From the NCBI GenBank assembly GCA_045601045.1, contig JAZRZA010000015.1, forward strand, positions 1-17,833: a stretch of 17,833 nt of DNA, in the 5' to 3' direction. Under the pieces are notes generated by a model. That model saw only the letters and a program-made list of their open reading frames with translations. It was not told where the DNA came from and ran no database searches. This document shows positions 5,149 to 13,985 of the stretch, piece by piece. A program made the translations under genes and the position numbers. Each line of letters starts with the position of its first letter. The stretch's first letter is position 1. Source of the DNA: UBA1181 sp045601045 (GTDB lineage Bacteria > Bacteroidota > Bacteroidia > Bacteroidales > Paludibacteraceae).

Positions 5149-6921
5149 ATGGCGTTAAATTATCTACAGGTGGAAAACCTGGCAAAATCATTCGGAGACA
5201 ATTTCCTGTTCAAGAATATATCTTTCGGTCTATTCGAAGGACAACGTGTGGCCTTGATCGCGAAGAACGGCGCGGGCAAGAGTACCCTGCTTAATATCAT
5301 CGCGGGCAATGAATCGTACGATGCGGGAAAGGTCACTTTCAGGAGTGATTTGAATGTCGGATTCTTGCCTCAAGATCCCAAATTGGACGGATTCAAGACT
5401 GTGGAGGATGTTTGTACTGGCACAGGAGATCCTATCCGAATGAAACAGATGTTAGGCAAGTTGAAGATTGTGGATTTGGATCAGGAGTTGGCAGTCATGT
5501 CGGGTGGTCAGGTGAAGCGTGTCGCATTGGCGAAAGTCTTGGTCTCCAATCCCGAACTTTTGATCTTGGACGAGCCTACCAACCACTTGGATTTAGAGAT
5601 GGTGGAGTGGCTGGAGGATTACCTACGCCGTTCTCGTATGGCATTGCTCATGGTGACCCACGATCGTTACTTCTTGGACCGAGTTTGCAGCGACATCTTG
5701 GAGCTGGATCAAGAGCAGTTGTTTAGTTATAAGGGTAATTACTCCTACTATTTGGAAAAACGTCAGGAACGTATTGATGTGCAAAACGCAGAGTTGCAGA
5801 AGGCGAACAACCTCTTCCGAAAGGAGCTGGATTGGATGCGACGTCAGCCGCAAGCACGCGCGGGCAAGGCGCAATATCGTATTGATGCATTTCATGACTT
5901 AGAGAAAAAGGTGAATGCGCCTCGTGCGACAGGCACGGTGAAATTGGATGTGAAGGCTAGTTATATCGGAAGCAAAATATTCGAAGCCAACCATGTTTGT
6001 AAGGCATTCGGCGATTTGAAAATTTTGGATGATTTCAATTATACCTTCAACCGATATGAGAAACTAGGTATTGTAGGAAATAATGGAACTGGAAAATCCA
6101 CTTTCGTGAAGATGCTGGTGGGCGAGGAGATGCCGGATTCGGGTGTGTTTGATATTGGAGAGACCGTCCGTTTTGGCTATTACAGCCAGCAAGGTATGAC
6201 CTTTAATCCACAGATGAAGGTGATAGACGCGGTGCGTGATATAGCCGAGGTGGTGCAGTTGGGTGATGGTAAGAAACTCTCGGTCGGTCAATTCTTGAAT
6301 CTCTTTTTGTTCACGCCGGAAACGCAACAAAAGTTTATCGCTAAGTTGAGTGGTGGCGAGCGCAGAAGATTGTACCTCTGTACGGTTTTGATGCGTAATC
6401 CGAACTTCTTGGTGCTCGACGAGCCGACCAACGATTTGGATATTATGACTTTGCAAGTCTTGGAGGAGTATCTCCAATCGTTCAAAGGTTGTGTGATTGT
6501 CATCTCCCACGACCGATATTTCATGGACAAAGTGGTGGACCACCTGTTCGTCTTTCATGGCGACGCGAAGGTGCAGGATTTCCCTGGTAACTATACGGAT
6601 TACCGCGAGTACCGTGAAATGAAGCTCTATTTTGAACGTCAGGAGAAGGAGAATGCCGTGAAACCCAAAACGGAGACTCCTGTTCCGCAGCGGAAAGAGC
6701 GTGCCCGCAAGATGAGTTTCCAGGAACAACGTGAATTTGAGCAATTGGAAAAGGACTTGGCCAAATTGGAATCGGAGAAGGCTGAAATTGAGGCAGCCCT
6801 TTCTTCAGGCACTTTAAGTGGCGACGAGTTGATGGCGAAGTCGCAACGTATCGCGGAAATCATTGATTTGTTGGATGAGAAAGAGATGCGTTGGCTTGAA
6901 TTGAGTGAGATAGCAAAATAG
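5149..6921 (+). CDS. uup: ABC-F family ATPase, Uup type
   Basis: The 590-residue protein has two ABC domains and no membrane segments. Domain 1 has Walker A AKNGAGKST (38-46), signature MSGGQ (117-121) and LDEPTNHLD. Domain 2 has Walker A GNNGTGKST (310-318), signature LSGGE (400-404) and LDEPTNDLD. The interdomain linker (about 200-260) is charged and helical, as in ribosome-binding ABC-F proteins. A C-terminal coiled coil (about 520-588) is the hallmark of Uup, linked in E. coli to ribosome function and transposon-excision frequency. Two oddities: the first Walker A glycine is Ala38, and the stretch between Walker A and signature of domain 1 is short, apparently lacking the usual insertion. 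A terminator-like hairpin precedes the start. The peptidase gene follows after 11 nt. Confidence 0.9.
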   Translation: MALNYLQVENLAKSFGDNFLFKNISFGLFEGQRVALIAKNGAGKSTLLNIIAGNESYDAGKVTFRSDLNVGFLPQDPKLDGFKTVEDVCTGTGDPIRMKQMLGKLKIVDLDQELAVMSGGQVKRVALAKVLVSNPELLILDEPTNHLDLEMVEWLEDYLRRSRMALLMVTHDRYFLDRVCSDILELDQEQLFSYKGNYSYYLEKRQERIDVQNAELQKANNLFRKELDWMRRQPQARAGKAQYRIDAFHDLEKKVNAPRATGTVKLDVKASYIGSKIFEANHVCKAFGDLKILDDFNYTFNRYEKLGIVGNNGTGKSTFVKMLVGEEMPDSGVFDIGETVRFGYYSQQGMTFNPQMKVIDAVRDIAEVVQLGDGKKLSVGQFLNLFLFTPETQQKFIAKLSGGERRRLYLCTVLMRNPNFLVLDEPTNDLDIMTLQVLEEYLQSFKGCVIVISHDRYFMDKVVDHLFVFHGDAKVQDFPGNYTDYREYREMKLYFERQEKENAVKPKTETPVPQRKERARKMSFQEQREFEQLEKDLAKLESEKAEIEAALSSGTLSGDELMAKSQRIAEIIDLLDEKEMRWLELSEIAK

Positions 6922-6932
6922 GTTAAGAATAT

Positions 6933-9083
6933 ATGGTGAATAGAAAGTTAGTTCCTCTGGATGCTTGGGTGCCAGGCGGCTCGTCGTATGAGGCGTTTCA
7001 ACCTGACCGTTTTGCGAGTATCTATGTCCGAGACCAAGTGGTGGCGACGGTAGACGCGAAGGATACACTTACCTTGCATTGGGTGGGCGTGGAATCCTCC
7101 CGTATGAAGACCACTTCCGTCTCCTTTCCGCAATCATACGTAGCGGATCTCTTGGGGGAGACTGTCTCGTCTGTTGAGCATATCCGCATATCGGGTTTGA
7201 CGGTGGGACAAGATGAGGTTTCTCTCTATCTGGACATCTCGGATCTCTTGGTCCGCATGGAGGTAAAGGGAGAATCTCTCTCTTTGACATGGCTGCGTTC
7301 TACGGAGAATTGGGTGTTGCCAACTACCGACGGCCATGGCCATTACCTCTACGCTTCGAAAGAGGCGGAGCAGATCTTCCTTTTGGATCCAATGGGCGAG
7401 GAACGGATGATCTATTCGGAGACAGATGCCTCTTATACCATTAAAACCACCCCTTCTCGACAGGAATTTGGCATTGACCAGATGTTTTTCCTATCTCCTG
7501 ATAAGAAAAAGGTAGCTTTCTATCGTTTGAATGATTCGGAAGTGACCACTTTCCCTATGACATCAGCACCAGATGGCGCCAAGATGCCGACCACTCAGCT
7601 TTTGAAGTATCCGTTGGCGGGAACGCGGACGCCTGAAAAGGTGGCTGTGGCGATTCTAGATCTCACGACGGGAGGGGTGGCGCATTTGCGGGGAGATGAT
7701 GCGGTGTGCTATTGGGTCGGACTCACATGGGCACCAGATTCTTCCTCACTTTTCGCATTTGCGCTTGACCGCGGACAACAAACTTCTCGCTTGTTGCGTT
7801 TTGATGCGAAGACGGGTCGAAATGTTGGGGAGATTTTACGCGAAGACGGTAAGAAATATGTCGAACCACAGCATTCGCTATGTTTCATAGATGGTGATAG
7901 ATTCCTTTTCCAAAGCCGTTCCTATTCAGGTTATAATCATATTTATCTATTTGATTTAAAGTGTAATACATTGAATCAAATCACGCAAGGCAATTGGGAA
8001 GTGACCCAACTTTTGGGCTATTCCTCCTACCGAGATGCGGTGATTTACCTTGCTACCAAACATTCTCCCCTGAATCGAGACTTTTTTGCGACCAGATTGT
8101 CTGACGGAGAGACTTTTTCTCTTTCCGCGTCGCTCGGAACGCACCAAGTTTATATGGATGAGCACCCGGCTCTTTGGGTGGATGTTTTTCATTCCACCAC
8201 TGAACCTTGTGTCACAACTTTGGGTTGTTTGGCGTGCTATGGCGATACGCAAGTATTGAAAAGGTCGCTTAATCCATACGAGGGATATGATTTGCCGGAG
8301 CGGATTGTGGGTGTTTTGCCCAAGGCGAATCCTTCGGAGGACGACCTCTACTACCGCATCACCCAGCCCAGACATATCAAGGTGGGGGAGCGTCTTCCGG
8401 TTGTTTTCTATGTCTACGGAGGCCCCCATGTCCAACTGATCACCAACTCTTGGGGAAGTGGTACGAAGGGTTTCGAGGAGATGATGGCGGATGCGGGATG
8501 CGTGGTCTTTTGCATTGATCCCCACGGTTCGGACAATCGCGGAGTTGACTTTGAAAGTGTGATTCGGGATGATATCAATGGTCCTCAAATCCGTGATTAC
8601 AAATATGCGCTCAACTGGCTCTTCCTCACCCATGATTACGTTGATAGGGATCGTGTGGCGATTTATGGCTGGAGTTTCGGCGGTTTTATGACCCTCTCCA
8701 TGTTGCTTCGAAGCGGATTTCCTTTTAAGGTGGGTGTCGCAGGCGGCGCGGTGGTCTCTTGGCGTTATTATGAAACGATGTATACAGAGCGTTACATGAG
8801 TCTGGATGAAGAGGGCGGAACTTCTGGAGAGCACTTCGATCGAACTGATATGGCTCAATATGTGGAAAACTTGAAATGTCCGTTGTTGATGATCCATTGC
8901 TGTGAGGACCCAGTGGTGCTGCCTTTGCAATTGAACTATTTTTTATCCGAACTAAATCGTCGCGAAGGGGTGAATCAGCGGGTGGATTGTTATCTCTATC
9001 CAGGACATGAGCACAATGTCCGTGGATTGCAGCGGGTGAACCTGATGGAGAAGGTCAAAGATATGATTTTTAAGTATCTATAG
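6933..9083 (+). CDS. S9B prolyl oligopeptidase family, PtpA/DPP IV-like peptidase
   Basis: The 716-residue protein has an N-terminal propeller (about 40-450) containing RQEFGI, the segment that binds the substrate N-terminus in PtpA/DPP IV relatives. The alpha/beta hydrolase domain has YVYGGPH, nucleophile Ser581 in GWSFGG, Asp659 in CCEDPVV and His694 in GHEHNV. The DPVV and HEHNV segments resemble Porphyromonas PtpA, which releases N-terminal X-Y-Pro tripeptides. No signal peptide is present, and an in-frame stop lies 9 nt before the ATG, so no upstream start is available. The enzyme therefore appears cytoplasmic, unlike exported PtpA, and may act on imported peptides. The usual IHGxxD glycine is replaced by cysteine (IHCCED). 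The gene follows uup by 11 nt and is probably co-transcribed. Confidence 0.88.
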   Translation: MVNRKLVPLDAWVPGGSSYEAFQPDRFASIYVRDQVVATVDAKDTLTLHWVGVESSRMKTTSVSFPQSYVADLLGETVSSVEHIRISGLTVGQDEVSLYLDISDLLVRMEVKGESLSLTWLRSTENWVLPTTDGHGHYLYASKEAEQIFLLDPMGEERMIYSETDASYTIKTTPSRQEFGIDQMFFLSPDKKKVAFYRLNDSEVTTFPMTSAPDGAKMPTTQLLKYPLAGTRTPEKVAVAILDLTTGGVAHLRGDDAVCYWVGLTWAPDSSSLFAFALDRGQQTSRLLRFDAKTGRNVGEILREDGKKYVEPQHSLCFIDGDRFLFQSRSYSGYNHIYLFDLKCNTLNQITQGNWEVTQLLGYSSYRDAVIYLATKHSPLNRDFFATRLSDGETFSLSASLGTHQVYMDEHPALWVDVFHSTTEPCVTTLGCLACYGDTQVLKRSLNPYEGYDLPERIVGVLPKANPSEDDLYYRITQPRHIKVGERLPVVFYVYGGPHVQLITNSWGSGTKGFEEMMADAGCVVFCIDPHGSDNRGVDFESVIRDDINGPQIRDYKYALNWLFLTHDYVDRDRVAIYGWSFGGFMTLSMLLRSGFPFKVGVAGGAVVSWRYYETMYTERYMSLDEEGGTSGEHFDRTDMAQYVENLKCPLLMIHCCEDPVVLPLQLNYFLSELNRREGVNQRVDCYLYPGHEHNVRGLQRVNLMEKVKDMIFKYL

Positions 9084-9121
9084 GCTAATTTTATGAGTTA
9101 TGATAAGAAATGTGGAAAATA

Positions 9122-9153
9122 TTTGTGTGAAAATATATTTGTGGTTACATTTG
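9122..9153 (+). promoter_or_regulatory. Full Bacteroidota promoter with no gene directly behind it
   Basis: TTTG (9122-9125), a 20-nt spacer and TACATTTG (9146-9153) match the consensus TTTG-N19-21-TAnnTTTG exactly. A second possible -7 box, TATATTTG, is at 9134-9141. Transcription would begin near 9158-9160 and run into the terminator at 9203. Confidence 0.55.
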
Positions 9154-9157
9154 TAAC

Positions 9158-9240
9158 GCAAACAAAACAGGTAGATTTTTTCATAGTTAAGGTTTAGATT
9201 GGTTAAGGGACGTTGTGAAACGTCCCTTAATTATTTTGTG
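9158..9240 (+). ncRNA. Candidate small RNA (about 80 nt)
   Basis: The interval is bounded by a consensus promoter (9122-9153) and a strong intrinsic terminator (9203-9240), and has no ATG-initiated reading frame. The predicted transcript has an A-rich unpaired 5' part, a T-run near 9175 and a 3' terminator stem. It matches no RNA family I recognise. Alternatives are a stand-alone leader or chance promoter match plus the terminator of the peptidase gene. The antiporter gene has its own -7 box further down. Confidence 0.4.
9203..9240 (+). terminator. Strong intrinsic terminator with GTGA tetraloop
   Basis: A perfect 12-bp stem TTAAGGGACGTT (9203-9214) / AACGTCCCTTAA (9219-9230) closes on a GTGA loop of the stable GNRA class, followed by TTATTTTGTG. 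It ends either the uup-peptidase transcript, the candidate small RNA, or both. The A-rich sequence before the stem is too weak to support termination from the other side. Confidence 0.88.
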
Positions 9241-9343
9241 TCGGATACAAGTGCCTAATAATTTTGATTTATTATCCCCCTTTTTTACCTTTTGATAATT
9301 TACTTCTCTCTTTGATTTATCGTTCCATGTCTTTTTTTTTCTT

Positions 9344-9351
9344 TATTTTTG
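9344..9351 (+). promoter_or_regulatory. -7 promoter box for the antiporter operon
   Basis: TATTTTTG then C matches TAnnTTTG, 22 nt before the ATG at 9374. The sequence 19-21 nt upstream has no TTTG; a nine-T run lies between. Confidence 0.5.
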
Positions 9352-9373
9352 CATTTGGTAAATTGCCAAGTGT

Positions 9374-11515
9374 ATGGAGCAAATAGTGAATAATTTCTTT
9401 CATCTTCCGGTGACAGACCCCATCTTGATTTTTTCATTGGTGTTGTTTGTCATCTTGTCCGCTCCATTGGTATTGGATAGGGTGAAGATTCCCCATATCA
9501 TCGGTTTGATTCTCGCCGGTGTGATTTTAGGCGAGAACGGAACGGGTGTCTTGAAGCGCGATATGAGTTTCGAACTCTTCGGCGCGGTGGGTCTGCTCTA
9601 TATCATGTTCCTGGCGGGTCTGCAGATGGATCTTACCGATTTCAAGAAAAATTCCAAGAAGAGCATCTTCTTTGGACTGACCACCTTTGCGGTGCCGATG
9701 ATTTTAGGTACGGTCAGTAGTTATTACCTGTTGAATTATCTTTTCAATCATAGTGATGTCGAGTTGCGTGTTGTGGGGGATTTCTCGTTGAACGCCTACT
9801 TCGTTTTGGCTTCCTTGCTGATTGCCAGTATGTATGCCTCCCATACGTTGATCTCCTATCCGATTGTCGGAAGATTTGGTGTGACCAAGAATTCCGCTGT
9901 CAATATCTCCTTGGGCGGTACGATGATCGCCACCACGCTCTCTTTGATTATTCTCGCCATTATTGTGGCGATGTGCCGCGGAGAGGTGAGCGCGGAGTAT
10001 TGGTTGCGATTTGTGGGATCTGTCTTCATCTTCGCTTTGATCATTGGTTTCGTCTATCCGAAATTGGCGGACCGTTTCTTCAAACACCATGAGGATAGTA
10101 TTTTGCAGTACATATTTGTCTTGGCGATGGTCTTCTTGGGCGGATTCCTTGCGAAGATGGCCTCTTTGGAACCTATCATCGGAGCCTTCATGGTGGGGTT
10201 GACCTTGAATCGTTATATCCCCCGCATATCTCCTTTGATGAACCGCCTGGATTTTGTGGGTAATGCGATCTTCATCCCCTTCTTCTTGATTGGCGTCGGT
10301 ATGTTGATTGATGTCCGCAGCGTCTTTTCAAGTCTCAATTCGTTGATCGCCGCCTTTGTGATGAGTTTCGTCGCCTCCTTCTCCAAGTATTTGGCAGCGG
10401 TGGTTACCCGCAAAACATTCAAGATGTCGAAGGAGGAGGGTTTGATGATTTTCGGATTGAGCAATGCCCAGGCTGCCGCCACTTTGGCTGCGGTGATGAT
10501 TGGCCACTCAATCGAGATCGGTGTGACGCCGGAGGGTATTTCCGTACCTCTTTTGAGCGATGATATTTTGAATGGAACCATTGTCATGATATTGGTGACC
10601 TGTACGATCTCCTCTTTCGCCACGGAGAAAGCGGCCCGAAAGTTGGTTATCCAACAAGACCAATTGGATGAAAAACTCTCTGACGAGAAGTTGGAGGACC
10701 GTATTTTGATACCAGTTTACAATCCAGATACTTTGAATAGCTTGATGGAGCTCTCCATCCTACTAAAGGTGGATAAGAGCCGTGAGCCGCTCTATGCGTT
10801 GGCCATCGCGAACAAGAACGCCGCCCATCTCACCTCTGAGGAAAAGGCGAAGAAATTGTTGGAACGTGCGGCCAAGATTGCCTCCGCCACTGATAATTCC
10901 GTAAGGATGATGACTCGTTTCGATGTGAATGTGACGAGTGGTATCGTGGAGACCATTCGAGAGAACCACATCACAGAGGTGGTGATGGGACTTCACCATA
11001 AGAACAATTTCGCGGATTCCTATTTGGGTGATAAGACCGACAATTTGTTGAAAGCGACCAACCAGATGACGATGATTTACCATTCGACACAACCGGTAAG
11101 CACCATCAAGCGTATTGTGGTGGCAGTGCCACCGATGGCGGAGTTTGAGGTGGGTTTCGTGAAGTGGTACGATCGTGTGAAGAACATTGCGAAGCAGATC
11201 GGTGCTCATGTCTTGTTCTATGCGCATAAGGAGACGTTGGATCAAATTCAGGTCTTGGTAGACCGCAAACGGTTTGGCGTTCCAACCCAGTTCAAGGAGT
11301 TGGACGATTGGGAGGATTTCTTGGTGTTGACCGGTGAGGTGGGGGATAATGACCTACTCGTTGTGGTTACCTCCAGAAAGGGTGCGATGTCATACAATCC
11401 ACTCTTTGAGAAATTGCCAAGTTATCTCTCTAAATATTTCCATAAGAATAGTTATATCCTCCTCTATCCGGATCAGTTCGATGAGGAGAACCCAGAATCA
11501 TATAAAACGATATGA
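9374..11515 (+). CDS. Kef-type cation/proton antiporter with cytoplasmic Usp-like tail
   Basis: The 713-residue inner-membrane protein has about 12-13 hydrophobic segments over residues 15-420, with CPA2-family features such as IPHIIGLILAGVILGENGTG near residues 37-56 and LEPIIGAFMVGL. CPA2 antiporters exchange Na+ or K+ for protons. The C-terminal 280 residues are soluble and contain two stretches resembling universal-stress-protein domains (near DRILIPVYNP and KRIVVAVPP), in place of the TrkA-N/RCK domain of classical Kef. The tail may sense nucleotides or stress. The stop overlaps the next start (ATGA), indicating translational coupling with the acyltransferase. The ion is not predictable from sequence. 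Confidence 0.88.
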   Translation: MEQIVNNFFHLPVTDPILIFSLVLFVILSAPLVLDRVKIPHIIGLILAGVILGENGTGVLKRDMSFELFGAVGLLYIMFLAGLQMDLTDFKKNSKKSIFFGLTTFAVPMILGTVSSYYLLNYLFNHSDVELRVVGDFSLNAYFVLASLLIASMYASHTLISYPIVGRFGVTKNSAVNISLGGTMIATTLSLIILAIIVAMCRGEVSAEYWLRFVGSVFIFALIIGFVYPKLADRFFKHHEDSILQYIFVLAMVFLGGFLAKMASLEPIIGAFMVGLTLNRYIPRISPLMNRLDFVGNAIFIPFFLIGVGMLIDVRSVFSSLNSLIAAFVMSFVASFSKYLAAVVTRKTFKMSKEEGLMIFGLSNAQAAATLAAVMIGHSIEIGVTPEGISVPLLSDDILNGTIVMILVTCTISSFATEKAARKLVIQQDQLDEKLSDEKLEDRILIPVYNPDTLNSLMELSILLKVDKSREPLYALAIANKNAAHLTSEEKAKKLLERAAKIASATDNSVRMMTRFDVNVTSGIVETIRENHITEVVMGLHHKNNFADSYLGDKTDNLLKATNQMTMIYHSTQPVSTIKRIVVAVPPMAEFEVGFVKWYDRVKNIAKQIGAHVLFYAHKETLDQIQVLVDRKRFGVPTQFKELDDWEDFLVLTGEVGDNDLLVVVTSRKGAMSYNPLFEKLPSYLSKYFHKNSYILLYPDQFDEENPESYKTI

Positions 11516-12873
11516 GCCAGTATTCTAAAACCTCTCTCTACTACAAGTTGATGAGAGTCTATAGTAACTTTGTCTATCCGATGTGGTATTCTTCGGAGAA
11601 TATCATGATCAATGGTCGTGGTAATATTCCTGAGGGGGAACCAGTCATTTTTGCGCCCAACCACCAAAATGCGTTTGTCGACGCGATGGCTTTGCTCTAT
11701 TCCTCTCCCCAACCGGTGGTGTTTTGGGTGAGGGCGGATCTCTTCCAAAATAAACTTGTGGATAAATTCCTTCGTTCGTTGAAGATGATGCCAGCCTACC
11801 GTATGCGTAACGGTGTGGAGAATTTGAAGAAGAACGATGAGTCTATCGACAACTCGGTGGATATCTTGACGCACGACCAATTCCTCTGTCTGATGCCGGA
11901 GGGAGGGCAGGATGAGAAGCGCCGCCTTCGTCCGTTGGTGAAGGGAATCTTCCGAAGCGCCTTCGCCGCCCAAGAGAAGATGAGTGACGAGTGGGTGAAG
12001 ATTATTCCTGTCGGCATTGATTATGGACATTATGACCGCAGTGGAAGACATTTGATCGTCAACTTCGGACGTCCGCTCAACATCAAGGATTATTACGAGC
12101 AGTACAAGGAGAATGCTCCTCGCACCATGAATACCATTAAGGAGGTTTTGTCCGATAGGATGAAACCCCTTATGTTGCATATCCAGGATGAGGAGGACTA
12201 CAATACATTCTATACGGCGGCCTATCTCTACAATGAGGAGATGCTACAGATGCTCCAGTTGGAGGACAACTTGACCAACCGTTTGATCGCTAGACAGAAA
12301 CTAATCGCGGTTTTCGACAAGGCTAAAGCCGAGAACGACGCCGAGTTGAATCCGTTAAGAGTCGCTTGCGCCGATTGGAATGGCAAGAGTGATGATATCG
12401 CTTTTCGCGCGCGCGTGGCGGAGGAGCGTGGTTTCGATGCGGATTTCACGATCAAGTTGATCTATTTGGTGGTTACCTTCCCCCTCTTTATCTATGCGTT
12501 GGTGATGAACTTTATTCCATATGCGATTTCAAAGGCGTTGGGTAGGAATTCTAAAGGCAGTGGATTCGAGGCCTCTTTCAAGATGGGTGCGGCGATGTTC
12601 CTTTGTCCGATTTTCTATCTTATCGAGACAGCGCTCTTCCCGACATTGCTAGAAGGTCTCTATGCCTTGTTCGATATTTCCGTGACCGCCACCAAAATGC
12701 AGCAATTGCTCTTCTTCTTCACGTTGCCGATCTCTTTCTTCTTTATGTTGCGTTACAAGTGGAAGTTCCAATATGTGAAGGAGCGTCTGCGTAACATCTT
12801 CTGCAAACGCTTGGTGAAGACGCGCGACGAGGCGATCGCTTCTATCCGAAAGTTGGTAGCGAAGTACCAATAG
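11512..12873 (+). CDS. 1-acylglycerol-3-phosphate / glycerol-phosphate acyltransferase family protein
   Basis: The 453-residue membrane-associated protein has an N-terminal PlsC-like domain (about 30-220) with acceptor motif NHQNAFVD (His51, Asp57) and a substrate-binding MPEGGQD (128-134). The catalytic pair is spaced HX5D rather than the usual HX4D; a similar spacing is recalled from fungal Sct1/Gpt2-type glycerol-3-phosphate acyltransferases. The C-terminal half carries about three hydrophobic helices near 318-340, 360-390 and 398-415. The likely role is acyl transfer to a glycerolipid precursor at the inner membrane. It overlaps the antiporter gene by 4 nt. Exact acceptor not determined. 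Confidence 0.85.
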   Translation: MSQYSKTSLYYKLMRVYSNFVYPMWYSSENIMINGRGNIPEGEPVIFAPNHQNAFVDAMALLYSSPQPVVFWVRADLFQNKLVDKFLRSLKMMPAYRMRNGVENLKKNDESIDNSVDILTHDQFLCLMPEGGQDEKRRLRPLVKGIFRSAFAAQEKMSDEWVKIIPVGIDYGHYDRSGRHLIVNFGRPLNIKDYYEQYKENAPRTMNTIKEVLSDRMKPLMLHIQDEEDYNTFYTAAYLYNEEMLQMLQLEDNLTNRLIARQKLIAVFDKAKAENDAELNPLRVACADWNGKSDDIAFRARVAEERGFDADFTIKLIYLVVTFPLFIYALVMNFIPYAISKALGRNSKGSGFEASFKMGAAMFLCPIFYLIETALFPTLLEGLYALFDISVTATKMQQLLFFFTLPISFFFMLRYKWKFQYVKERLRNIFCKRLVKTRDEAIASIRKLVAKYQ

Positions 12874-12922
12874 GAAGGGGTCATTATTTTATACATTAAA
12901 AATTATCCGTTAATAATTATCC

Positions 12923-13945
12923 ATGGAGGATTTTGATATAAGAAATTCAGCGGCGGAACGTGAACGTGAGTTTGAGAATGCTTTGCGTCCGCTCACTTTC
13001 GATGATTTCTCAGGTCAGAGTAAGATCATCGAGAATCTTCGTATCTTCACTCAAGCGGCCAAGATGCGAAACGAACCCTTGGACCATATCCTCTTCCATG
13101 GCCCTCCGGGTTTGGGAAAGACCACATTGTCCAACATCATCGCCAATGAGTTGGGGGTGGGCTTCAAACTAACATCCGGCCCTGTTTTGGATAAACCGGG
13201 GGATTTGGCGGGCTTGCTTACCAATTTGGATCCGCACGATGTCCTGTTCATTGATGAGATTCACCGTCTCTCTCCCGTGGTGGAGGAGTATCTCTACTCT
13301 GCAATGGAGGATTTCCGCATTGATATTATGATCGATAAGGGGCCGAATGCCCGTTCCATTCAAATTGACTTGAACCCATTTACGTTGGTGGCGGCCACCA
13401 CTCGTAGTGGATTGTTGACCAGTCCGTTGCGTGCCCGTTTCGGAATCAATTGCCATTTGGAGTATTACGATGTGGATGTCTTGACGAAGATTGTGATGCG
13501 TTCCGCTTCCAAGTTGGGTGTCCCTTGCGAAGAGTCGGCCGCCGTGGAGGTCTCTCGAAGGAGTCGTGGTACACCTCGTATCGCGAATGCGCTTTTGCGC
13601 CGCGTGCGGGATTTCGCCCAAGTGAAGGGGGATGGACGTATTAGTTTGCAAATTGCGCAATATGCCCTTGAGGCGTTGAATATAGACAAATATGGTCTGG
13701 ACGAGATCGATAATAAGTTGTTGAATTTGTTGATCGACAAGTTCAACGGCGGACCAGTGGGACTCTCCACCATCGCCACTGCGATGGGCGAGGATGCAGG
13801 AACCATTGAGGAGGTTTACGAACCTTATTTGATCAAGGAGGGATTCTTGAAGCGTACCCCTCGTGGACGTGAGGTGACCGATTTGGCGTTGAAACACTTG
13901 GGCAAATTCGATGGATTTGCGCGTCAGGGAACCTTATTTAATTAA
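12923..13945 (+). CDS. ruvB: Holliday junction branch migration DNA helicase RuvB
   Basis: The 340-residue AAA+ ATPase of the RuvABC complex drives branch migration of recombination intermediates. Seen in order: the N-terminal LRPLTFDDFSGQ, Walker A GPPGLGKTT (60-68), Walker B LFIDEIH (108-114), sensor TTRSGLL, Arg170 in SPLRARF as arginine finger, then the C-terminal winged helix ending in RQGTLF. Length is normal. One extra Asn and the TAA come from an AT-rich repeat module that begins at the stop. The ATG is 49 nt after the acyltransferase stop in AT-rich sequence with no -7 box, so read-through from the antiporter operon is likely. Confidence 0.97.
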   Translation: MEDFDIRNSAAEREREFENALRPLTFDDFSGQSKIIENLRIFTQAAKMRNEPLDHILFHGPPGLGKTTLSNIIANELGVGFKLTSGPVLDKPGDLAGLLTNLDPHDVLFIDEIHRLSPVVEEYLYSAMEDFRIDIMIDKGPNARSIQIDLNPFTLVAATTRSGLLTSPLRARFGINCHLEYYDVDVLTKIVMRSASKLGVPCEESAAVEVSRRSRGTPRIANALLRRVRDFAQVKGDGRISLQIAQYALEALNIDKYGLDEIDNKLLNLLIDKFNGGPVGLSTIATAMGEDAGTIEEVYEPYLIKEGFLKRTPRGREVTDLALKHLGKFDGFARQGTLFN

Positions 13946-13960
13946 GAATTAAGAGTTAAT
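13940..13960 (+). repeat. AT-rich module overlapping the ruvB stop
   Basis: AATTAAGAATTAAGAGTTAA resembles 819-838. The ruvB stop codon (13943-13945) lies in its first unit. The palindromic repeat follows 1 nt later. Confidence 0.5.
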
Positions 13961-13961
13961 A

Positions 13962-13985
13962 GTTAGGGGCGAATTGCATTCGCCC
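13962..13985 (+). repeat. Palindromic GGGGCGAATTGCATTC repeat, copy 2
   Basis: This is the best palindrome of the three copies: GGGCGAA and TTCGCCC pair perfectly around TTGCA. It lies between ruvB and the dehydrogenase gene. No T-run follows on the plus strand, so it is not a typical terminator. Confidence 0.7.

Noticed and set aside
7956..8930. Long minus-strand reading frame (324 codons) opposite the S9 peptidase
   Set aside because: It lies wholly antisense to a gene with a clear catalytic triad, has a low-complexity His/Arg/Ile composition typical of antisense frames, and shows no recognisable domain.
13169..13897. Minus-strand reading frame opposite ruvB
   Set aside because: ruvB is unambiguous on the plus strand; the antisense frame has no family features and reflects codon bias.
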